Assembly: GCA_964403795.1 (NCBI GenBank)
Contig: CAYOHP010000088.1
Coordinates: 1-27,846, forward strand
From: CAYOHP01 sp964403795 [NCBI: uncultured bacterium]
Lineage (GTDB): Bacteria; Muiribacteriota; UBA6191; CAZXTJ01
Length of the DNA: 27,846 nucleotides
Direction: 5' to 3'
In this document: positions 15,590 to 22,133 of the stretch, piece after piece
Position numbering within the stretch: position 1 is the stretch's first letter
Layout of the letters: every line of letters begins with the position of its first letter
The notes under the pieces: model-generated
Seen by the model: only the letters and a program-made list of their open reading frames with translations
Database searches by the model: none
Told to the model about the DNA's origin: nothing
Made by a program: the position numbers and the translations under genes

Positions 15590-16938
15590 GGGACGACCTC
15601 GAAGGAGGCCGCCAGCAGCTCGAAGCCCCGGTCGAGGAGCCGGAGCTCGTAGCCTCCCGGGGTCGTCGGGGCCCGGAAGGTCCAGGATCCGTCCCGGGCG
15701 TCCCGCAGATACACGTAGGCCAGATCGTGGGCATCGGCGGCGGCCTCGTCCCCGTGGGGAGCGGAGGCGGGAACCAGGCCCCACCAGCTCCCGTCCGAGA
15801 GGTAGGCCATGCGGGTGAACCGGAGGGTGACGAGTTCCCCGGGTTTGGCGGACGCAGGCTCGATCCGCGGGTCGATCCCGTCCCGACGCACGGCTACCGT
15901 GAATTCGACTCCCGCGATCGGGAGGGCGTCGAGCACCCGGAAGGCGTAGCGGCCGGGCTTCTTGGGGGCCGGCAGGGTCCAGGATCCCGTCCCCAGGTCC
16001 CGGAGGAAGCGGAAGGCCAGGTCGTGGGCCTCCGCCTCGACGCTGTGGGCGTGGGGAGCCTCGGCGGGGAGCAGTCCGACCCAGGCGTTCTGGGAGAAGG
16101 TCTGGGGGCGGGTCAGATCGAGCCGGATCGGCTCCTCGGGATGGAAGACGGAACGGTCCAGGGCCAGACGCATCCCGGAGGGGTCCATCGCCAGGGTGAA
16201 GGCCACCGAGTCGAGGAGCTTGCTGGCCCGGTAGAGGCGCACCGAGTAGTCGCCCAGGGGAAGGCTGTGGAGCGGGATCGGCCAGGTAGGAGCTGCCAGG
16301 GCCCCGATCGAGGTCTCCCGCAGGATCGCGGGGGCCGGCTCCGAGGAGAGGTCCAGGGCTGCCTGGGACGCCGTGAGCAGGAGGCGGTCGCTGGCCACCG
16401 TCGTCGAGGTGGAGACCAGGCGCACCTGGACCGACTCGACCGGATGGAAGCGGACCCGGTCGAGGGAGAGGTACCGGCTCAGGAGCGGGGCGGTCGTCAC
16501 CGCCGCAGGGAAGGCCACCTCGGGACGGGGCGGCAGGGCCACCGGCACGATCGCCACCGCCGCCCCGGTCGGGATCTTCAGGCGCTCGGTACTGGCGGGG
16601 GTGCCGGGAACCGAGACGAGGATCGGGGTGCCGGTGGTGATGGCCGCGGCGGTGGCGGGAAGGGAGCTCTGGGCGGCCGGCTGGCCGGTCGAGCGCGGGC
16701 TCGGCGAGGAGGACACCGGCCGGAACTCGGTAGGGAGAGGGGTCGGGACCGGGAGGTCCAGGGTGCCGGTGGCGGTCGGCGAGGTCGGGACCGGACCGGT
16801 TCCGGGAGGTTCGGGCGGTTCGGCCCGGCCGGACGAGGCGATCGCGAGTGCCAGGACGAGGCCGGCCACCCTACGGACCCGAGGGCGGTCCCGGGCCGGG
16901 ACCCCGGACCGGGTCGAGAAGCGTCCCCGCCGACTCAT
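15586..16938 (-). CDS. Exported protein with three Ig-like repeats
   Basis: A 450-residue protein with a basic N-terminus, a hydrophobic signal segment (about 24-37) and a Thr/Ser/Pro-rich low-complexity region (about 40-150). Three related beta-sandwich-like repeats follow at about 157-250, 257-350 and 358-450. The last two are clearly homologous: both contain W(V/W)GL(L/V)PA.APH, AHDLA, LRD, GSWT and PG.Y..R.LD. The first is degenerate. I know no precise family function; similar repeats occur as binding or adhesion modules in large secreted proteins. The ATG at 16938 is preceded by GGGAAGGG. Its stop overlaps the kinase start, so it may supply the periplasmic partner or ligand-binding protein of that kinase. 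It is the first gene of the - strand set. Confidence 0.75.
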   Translation of the reverse strand: MSRRGRFSTRSGVPARDRPRVRRVAGLVLALAIASSGRAEPPEPPGTGPVPTSPTATGTLDLPVPTPLPTEFRPVSSSPSPRSTGQPAAQSSLPATAAAITTGTPILVSVPGTPASTERLKIPTGAAVAIVPVALPPRPEVAFPAAVTTAPLLSRYLSLDRVRFHPVESVQVRLVSTSTTVASDRLLLTASQAALDLSSEPAPAILRETSIGALAAPTWPIPLHSLPLGDYSVRLYRASKLLDSVAFTLAMDPSGMRLALDRSVFHPEEPIRLDLTRPQTFSQNAWVGLLPAEAPHAHSVEAEAHDLAFRFLRDLGTGSWTLPAPKKPGRYAFRVLDALPIAGVEFTVAVRRDGIDPRIEPASAKPGELVTLRFTRMAYLSDGSWWGLVPASAPHGDEAAADAHDLAYVYLRDARDGSWTFRAPTTPGGYELRLLDRGFELLAASFEVVP

Positions 16939-16997
16939 GCCCTTCCCTTCGCGGTCCCTAAGGTGGCATGGACGGAGGGCTCCACGCCACACGATCC

Positions 16998-17006
16998 TGC
17001 TAGAGT
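16998..17006 (+). promoter_or_regulatory. Extended -10 for a leaderless FHA-protein transcript
   Basis: TGC-TAGAGT ends six bases before the GTG start at 17013, and there is no Shine-Dalgarno between them. This is the geometry expected of a leaderless mRNA. No clear -35 is seen, as can occur with extended -10 promoters. Confidence 0.35.
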
Positions 17007-17012
17007 CCACCC

Positions 17013-18761
17013 GTGTCGTCGCGTTGCCTGCCCTGTGGTTACGACGTGGCCGGGTTGGTGTGCTCGCACTGCGGGGCGCCGCCCCAGGTGGGGCTGTCCA
17101 TCCAGGCGCCCGGACGGGCCGCGGCCGGCCAGCGGATCGCCCTGGAGCTGCGCATCGAGGGACGCATCGGCCAGCTCCAGGGCCTGGCCCTGGCCTGCCA
17201 GGACGAGGACCGGGAGGAAGCGCCTCCGCCCCCGACCCGCCTCGACCCGCGTCCGGACGGCTCCCGGGGGGTGACCCTGGCCCTGGCCCCGGCCAAGCCG
17301 GGAGCGCTGCCGCTGGTGCTCTTCGTCCATGCCTGGGACGCCTTGGGCACCCACCGCATCTACCAGGGGAGGGTGGTGCTGGCGGGCCTCGGCGACCGGG
17401 AGGGCGGGGGCAACACCATCATCTTCCAAGGTGACGCGGTGGTCAGCAGCCTGCAGGTCGGAAATCGCGGCGGGGGCCTGCTCAAGGGCTCGGAACCTCC
17501 CGCTGACGACCGTGTCACCGGAGAGTTGGCCTTGCCGCTGGTCCGTTTCGAGCTGGCCCCCGAGGCGGAACGCCTGGCGGCCACCTATCGGGGGATGGGT
17601 GACCTCGAACAGGTCTGGGAGGTGCTCCGTCCCGGGGCCGCGGCCGGGACCCTCTCGCCCTTCGGGACCGCCTTGATCGACGAGGCCCGGGCGTCCCTGG
17701 CACCGCGACTCCGGGAGCGGCTCGACAACCTCGAGGACCGGGGCGAGGTCGAAGTCCTCCAGGCATGCCTGGCCAAGGAAGGGGACCTCCTCCCGCCCAT
17801 GGAGCGCGACCTGCTCCTCCGTCGCCTGGAGGTCCATCGGCTGGAGATGGACCGGGCCGAGGCCCTGGCCCTTAGCGGCGACCTCGGGAGCGCGGGCCAG
17901 GCCCTGGGGAGGGCCCGCAAGGCGTTCGGGCGGAGCCACCGGGTCAGGGCCCTTGCGGCCTGGCTGGACCTGGCCCCCGACATCGAGGAGGCGCTGGCGG
18001 CCGGCGATGCCCGAGCCGCGCGCCAGCGGGCGCTGGGTCTCCTGGGCGATGCCCGGGGCGAGCCCCTGGTACGACGAGCCTTCGGGTTCGAGGCCGGTCC
18101 GGGCCGGCTGGCGATCATGCCCGAGGGAACCCGGCACGAGTACGTGGTGGTCCTGGGAGGGACGCTGTCGGTGGGGCGTGGGCTCCAGGCCGACGTGCTC
18201 CTGGTCGATGAGCCCTCGTCCCGCAAGATCGGTCGGCACCACTGTCGGTTGCGGCCGACCCCGGAGGGCTGGATGCTCGACCTCCAGCGGCTCCACCGGG
18301 AGACCGGGGAGCCGGATCCGGAGGGGGCCGTCCGGCGGGCCGAGGTCGACGGCGAGGTCCTGGTCTCGCCCGGGGGGGAGGAGGGCCGACGCCCGGAGAG
18401 GGTGATCCATCCCGGGACCGAGCTCGGGTTCGAGAAGCGGTGCCGGATCCGGGTCGAGGCCGCGGGGCCGGGCGGCGACGGCGGGAGCCTGTTGTTCCGC
18501 ACCGTGGAGGTGCCGGAAGTCCAGAAGGCCGAGGCCCTGGACATCCGACGGACCCTGGCCGTGGCGGCCTGCGGGACTCCCTGGGGACGGGACGCCAGGG
18601 GCGCCTTCGGGCTGGGACCCGACGTGGTCGAGACGCTGGGAGTCCTGGTCGGGATCCAGGGCTGGCCGGTCCTGCTGGGAGACCCGGGAGCCCCGCCTCT
18701 CGAAATGGCGCCCGGCCGCATCACCCCGGGCGGGCTCCCCATCGAGGTCGAGTACCTCTAG
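17013..18761 (+). CDS. Zinc-ribbon plus FHA-like domain protein
   Basis: A 582-residue protein predicted to be soluble and cytoplasmic. The N-terminus has a short zinc-ribbon, CLPCGYDVAGLVCSHCG (two CxxC pairs). A beta-rich region (about 28-155) and a helical, possibly TPR-like middle (about 185-355) follow. Residues about 375-485 resemble a forkhead-associated domain: LSVGRGLQADVLLVDEP provides the GR, and SSRKIGRHHCRLRP the Ser/His motif. VDGEVLV may replace the usual NG turn. FHA domains bind phosphothreonine, so the divergent kinase (13376-15589) is a likely partner. A unique C-terminus (about 485-582) is unassigned. The GTG at 17013 gives CLPCGYD directly and has no RBS. The FHA call is by eye and moderate. 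Confidence 0.7.
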   Translation: MSSRCLPCGYDVAGLVCSHCGAPPQVGLSIQAPGRAAAGQRIALELRIEGRIGQLQGLALACQDEDREEAPPPPTRLDPRPDGSRGVTLALAPAKPGALPLVLFVHAWDALGTHRIYQGRVVLAGLGDREGGGNTIIFQGDAVVSSLQVGNRGGGLLKGSEPPADDRVTGELALPLVRFELAPEAERLAATYRGMGDLEQVWEVLRPGAAAGTLSPFGTALIDEARASLAPRLRERLDNLEDRGEVEVLQACLAKEGDLLPPMERDLLLRRLEVHRLEMDRAEALALSGDLGSAGQALGRARKAFGRSHRVRALAAWLDLAPDIEEALAAGDARAARQRALGLLGDARGEPLVRRAFGFEAGPGRLAIMPEGTRHEYVVVLGGTLSVGRGLQADVLLVDEPSSRKIGRHHCRLRPTPEGWMLDLQRLHRETGEPDPEGAVRRAEVDGEVLVSPGGEEGRRPERVIHPGTELGFEKRCRIRVEAAGPGGDGGSLLFRTVEVPEVQKAEALDIRRTLAVAACGTPWGRDARGAFGLGPDVVETLGVLVGIQGWPVLLGDPGAPPLEMAPGRITPGGLPIEVEYL

Positions 18762-18763
18762 GT

Positions 18764-18782
18764 CCGGGGGTCGAACCCCCGG
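18764..18782 (+). terminator. Hairpin after the FHA-protein stop
   Basis: CCGGGGGT-CGA-ACCCCCGG forms a perfect 8-bp stem three bases after the stop codon. There is no T-tract. It is the only compact hairpin in the 189-base gap before the SDR gene. Confidence 0.45.
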
Positions 18783-18886
18783 TCCCCCGGGGCGAGCGCC
18801 GGGCGGTGCCGGGCCACCTGGGTAGTCCCGGATCCGCAGGGCACAGCGTCGAGCCTGGTAGGACCCGGGGGCGCTCGCGAGTACGG

Positions 18887-18916
18887 TCGACCGCGGAGGC
18901 GCTCCCGTGCTACCTT
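18887..18916 (+). promoter_or_regulatory. Candidate promoter for the SDR/acyltransferase operon
   Basis: TCGACC (18887-18892) and TGC-TACCTT (hexamer 18911-18916, extended -10) are 18 bases apart, the same spacing as the phasin promoter in this window. It would give a leader of about 28 bases carrying GGAGG before the GTG at 18951. Confidence 0.4.
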
Positions 18917-18950
18917 CCGGGCGCCCCGGCAGGGGGCAGGAGGCCTCATC

Positions 18951-20252
18951 GTGCCGACTCGAGATCCGCTCGCGGACCGGCTCGCGGACATCCTGGAGGG
19001 GGGGGGCCCGCGACGCCCCAGGGCCAGGAAGACGGGCCCGTCCCGGCCTGCCCGCGCCGGGGCCGCCCGAGCCGCACCCAAGGCGCGGACCCGGGTCCGG
19101 GGGGCCGGTCGGTCGGGGGCCTCCGGGGTCCCCCAGGACGTCGATCGCGGGAGCCAGCTGCCGATGGTGGTCTCCGAGGAGCCGCGTCGGCCCAATGTGC
19201 TGGTCACCGGGGTGGCCGGCTACTGGGGCGAGCGTTTCTGCACCGCCCTCGAGCGCGATGCGAGCTTCGGTGCCGTCTACGGCATCGACGTGGACCGGCC
19301 CCGGGTGAACTTCCGACGGACCTCCTTCACCCACCTGGATATCCGCTCGCCGCTGGTCGTCGACTTCCTGCTCAGTCGCAAGATCGACGTGGTGGTCCAC
19401 CTCCAGACCAGCGAGGGGGAGGACGCCGAGCAGACCTTCCAGCGCAACGTCCTCGACTTCATGATGCTGCTCTCGGGCTGCGCCGATTCCGGGGTCCGGC
19501 ACTTCGTCTTCATGAGCGAGACGGCGGTCTACGGCTTCCGGCCCGACAATCCGGTCTCGATCCCCGAGTCCCGCTACCTGACCAAGCGCGAGAACCCGTT
19601 CCTGGACCGGAGCACCGGCAGCCCCCGTCTCCAGAACCTGCTCGAGGTCGAGAAGTTCGTCTACCGGTTCCGGGCCAACCGCTCGCGGGGGATGCGGGTC
19701 CTGCCCCTGCGCTTCGCCCCCATCGTCGGTCCCCGCTGCACCACCTGGATGACCCGCTACCTGCGCGAACCCATCATCCCCACTGCCCTCGGCTTCGATC
19801 CGCTGGTCCAGGTGATCCACGAGGACGACGTGGTGCGTGCCTTGATCCGGGGTGCCTTGAGCGAGGTCGACGGGCCCGTCAACGTCGCAGCCCCGGGGAT
19901 CCTCAGTCTCCACCAGGTGATCCGCCGGGTGGGCAAGACCTGGGTGCCCTTCGCCTACCCGCTCGGGAACCTGTGGCGGAAGCTGCGCTCGAGCTTCACG
20001 GGAGAGGACGTGGCTCCCCTGGGGATGTCGAGCCTCAAGTACGCCTGCGTGGGACAGCTCGGGCGCATGCGCGAAGAACTCGGGTTCGAGCCGCGCCTCT
20101 CCGCTGCCGAGGCCGTCGAGCACTTCGCGGAACACCGGCGCATGGCCCGCTACTACCACGAGGCCGAGCCCGAGGCCATGTACGGCAAGTACACCGAGGA
20201 AGCCCTCCGCGAGATCCTCGCGCCCGGGTCGCTCGGCATGGAGGACGCCTGA
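18951..20252 (+). CDS. Extended SDR / NAD-dependent epimerase-like protein
   Basis: A 433-residue protein. The first ~75 residues are Pro/Arg/Ala-rich and probably disordered. The Rossmann fold starts at PNVLVTGVAGYWG, with the cofactor motif G87xxG90xxG93. It continues with GIDVDRP, HLDIRS, VVVHLQT, FVFMSETAVYGF and the C-terminal substrate region LVQVIHEDDVVRALIRG, so this is the extended SDR architecture. At the position of the catalytic YxxxK it has SPRLQNLLEVEK, where Tyr and Lys seem replaced by Arg226 and Leu230. The GTG at 18951 has GGAGG eight bases upstream. The acyltransferase gene starts one base after its stop; such SDR-acyltransferase pairs are common in deltaproteobacterial genomes. 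The substrate is unknown. Confidence 0.85.
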   Translation: MPTRDPLADRLADILEGGGPRRPRARKTGPSRPARAGAARAAPKARTRVRGAGRSGASGVPQDVDRGSQLPMVVSEEPRRPNVLVTGVAGYWGERFCTALERDASFGAVYGIDVDRPRVNFRRTSFTHLDIRSPLVVDFLLSRKIDVVVHLQTSEGEDAEQTFQRNVLDFMMLLSGCADSGVRHFVFMSETAVYGFRPDNPVSIPESRYLTKRENPFLDRSTGSPRLQNLLEVEKFVYRFRANRSRGMRVLPLRFAPIVGPRCTTWMTRYLREPIIPTALGFDPLVQVIHEDDVVRALIRGALSEVDGPVNVAAPGILSLHQVIRRVGKTWVPFAYPLGNLWRKLRSSFTGEDVAPLGMSSLKYACVGQLGRMREELGFEPRLSAAEAVEHFAEHRRMARYYHEAEPEAMYGKYTEEALREILAPGSLGMEDA

Positions 20253-20253
20253 G

Positions 20254-21591
20254 ATGGGACGCGCCAACGGCTCCTCGCTGCTCGATCCCGGCGTCCGGGA
20301 GGAGACCTTCGTGCCGCCGAAGTCCTGCCGGGGCCTGACCCGGAAGGGGACTCCCTGCCGGAGGAACCCCGTATCCGGCGAGCTCTTCTGCGCCTTCCAC
20401 AAGGGAGCCGCGGAAGAAGCCGCGACCCACGCCTTCGACGAGGGGACCCATGCCCGCATGCAAGGCGAGGCGCCGGGGGAGGACTCCTGGGGCGAGACCG
20501 CCACCGGCGAGTCCGAGCTCTCCGGGGCCGAGCGCCAGCGCCTCCACCGGCGCCTGTGGCTCCGCATCAAGGGGTTCCTGGCCAGCTTCCCGGGAATGGA
20601 CCGGAGCTGGCTCCGGGAACTGAAGGGGATCTACGAGGCCCTCTGGCTCCGGGTCGATGCCATGAACCGGGAGCAACGGGCCCGCATCCAGGGGGCGCTC
20701 GCGGGCCTGCTCGAGTCCGACCTCTTCGACCGGGACTTCTGGGAAGGCCTCTGGTTCGTGCTGCGATCGAGCGCCGAGGCCCGGATCGAGAGCATGGGCC
20801 GGCACTGGCGGGGGGAACACGAGCTCGACGAGTTCGGCATGGACGAGGAACTGCTCGACAACCTGCGTCCGGTCCTGAACTTCCTCTACAAGGTCTGGTG
20901 GAGGGTCTCGGCCCACGGGGTCGACCATGTCCCGGACGAGGGACGGACCCTGCTGGCCGTGAACCACTCCGGGGTCCTGCCCTTCGACGCCGCCATGGTG
21001 ATGATGGCGGTGTGGAACGAGCATCCGTCCCCTCGACCGGTGCGCACCCTGCACCTTCGCTGGTTCGCCTCGATCCCCTTCGTGGCCCCGCTCCTGGCCC
21101 GCACCGGGCAGGTGGTGGCCAGCCCCGAGAACGCCCGGGCCCTGCTCGAGAAGGAACAACTGGTCTCGGTCTTCCCCGAGGGCATCAAGGGCGTGGGCAA
21201 GCTCTTCAAGGACCGCTACAAACTGGCGCGCTTCGGACGGGGTGGATTCATCCGCTCGGCGATGGAGACGCTCGCACCGATCGTCCCGGTGGCGGTGGTG
21301 GGTGCGGAGGAGATCTACCCGACGCTCGCCCGGGCGGACTGGATCGGGCGACCGCTGGGCATGCCTTATTTCCCGATCACCCCGACCTTCCCCTGGTTCG
21401 GCCTCCTGGGCGTCGTCCCTCTCCCTTCCAAGTGGTCGATCGACTTCTGCAAGCCGGTCCGGTTCCGGGAATCGGCGCGGGACGTGACCGAGGACTTCCT
21501 GGTCGTGTCCCTGCTGACCGAGATGATCCGCAAGGAGATCCAGGACGCCATCTACCGCCGCCTCAAGCGCCGCCGGTCGATCTGGTATTGA
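20254..21591 (+). CDS. PlsC-like lysophospholipid/glycerol acyltransferase with N-terminal Cys/His motif
   Basis: A 445-residue acyltransferase. The catalytic block I is VNHSGVLPFD (H238, D245), the HX6D-spaced variant of the usual HX4D. Block III is VFPEGIKG (307-313), and VPVAVVGAEEIYP matches block IV. The family would acylate a glycerolipid-type acceptor at the cytoplasmic face of the inner membrane. An N-terminal extension carries CRGLTRKGTPC and FCAFH (C25, C35, C46, H49), a small possible metal-binding motif, then an acidic/Gly-rich linker (about 60-90) and a helical region (about 90-215). The ATG at 20254 is one base after the SDR stop, so translation is coupled. The lipid substrate cannot be inferred. 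Confidence 0.85.
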   Translation: MGRANGSSLLDPGVREETFVPPKSCRGLTRKGTPCRRNPVSGELFCAFHKGAAEEAATHAFDEGTHARMQGEAPGEDSWGETATGESELSGAERQRLHRRLWLRIKGFLASFPGMDRSWLRELKGIYEALWLRVDAMNREQRARIQGALAGLLESDLFDRDFWEGLWFVLRSSAEARIESMGRHWRGEHELDEFGMDEELLDNLRPVLNFLYKVWWRVSAHGVDHVPDEGRTLLAVNHSGVLPFDAAMVMMAVWNEHPSPRPVRTLHLRWFASIPFVAPLLARTGQVVASPENARALLEKEQLVSVFPEGIKGVGKLFKDRYKLARFGRGGFIRSAMETLAPIVPVAVVGAEEIYPTLARADWIGRPLGMPYFPITPTFPWFGLLGVVPLPSKWSIDFCKPVRFRESARDVTEDFLVVSLLTEMIRKEIQDAIYRRLKRRRSIWY

Positions 21592-21612
21592 ATAGGTCCT
21601 GAGGCGACTGGC

Positions 21613-22125
21613 GTGGACCTCTTCCTCCGGCTCTCGACGGCACTCTCGGCCCTGCTGGTGACCGGGGCCCTGGGGCTCGGCTTCTTCTCCCCGCCCCGGC
21701 CCGGGGTCGCCGATGGACTGCACATGCCGCTCGGGCTCCTGGCGCTGCTCTCGACCCTGCTGGTCCAGGCGCACTTCCTCTCGTACCTGTTGACCACCGG
21801 CTGGGAGCTCGAGCACGAGATGCGGAGGAAGGGGCTCTCCCGGGACCTCCTGCTGGCGACCCGCAGCCTGAAGCGCCGGAGCTACCCGCTCTGCGTCTCC
21901 ACGGCCCTGGTGGCGGTGACGACCGGGATCCTGGGCATGGGGGCGCGTGCCATGGTCGTGCCGGTGGCGGTGCACCGGGGAGCCGGTCTCCTGCTCCTGG
22001 GGCTGGCCTGGCTCTCGGCCTGGGTCGAGCCCGGGGTGGCCGCCGCCAACGAGATCCTGCGCGAGGCCGTGGCCGCGACTCCGGCTGCGGTCGCCGCGGG
22101 AGAGTCGAAGGAAGCCGCCGGGTAG
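21613..22125 (+). CDS. Four-helix integral membrane protein, unrecognised
   Basis: A 170-residue hydrophobic protein with four probable membrane helices (about 5-25, 38-61, 92-112, 118-138) and a short Ala-rich tail. His54 in helix 2 and His121 at the start of helix 4 are conspicuous, but I do not recognise a family. The GTG at 21613 has GAGG upstream and lies 21 bases after the acyltransferase stop, so it probably belongs to that operon. It converges on the pseudokinase gene with an eight-base gap. Confidence 0.6.
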   Translation: MDLFLRLSTALSALLVTGALGLGFFSPPRPGVADGLHMPLGLLALLSTLLVQAHFLSYLLTTGWELEHEMRRKGLSRDLLLATRSLKRRSYPLCVSTALVAVTTGILGMGARAMVVPVAVHRGAGLLLLGLAWLSAWVEPGVAAANEILREAVAATPAAVAAGESKEAAG

Positions 22126-22133
22126 CCAGGCTC

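Noticed and set aside
15590-15784. Longer N-terminus for the kinase, inside the Ig-protein gene
   Set aside because: The added ~65 residues are Arg/Pro/Gly-rich shadow sequence and would give a 200-base overlap with a gene whose repeat domain is clearly coding there.
18764-18782. T-arm-like sequence (GGGGGTCGAACCCCC), as in a tRNA 3' end
   Set aside because: The loop is too short for a T-loop (TTCGANN expected), and no acceptor, D-arm or anticodon arm can be drawn around it. It is better read as a simple hairpin.
21613-22125. Heme-b cytochrome identity for the four-helix protein, based on His54 and His121
   Set aside because: Two helix-borne histidines are suggestive only. No other cytochrome b feature or redox neighbour supports it.
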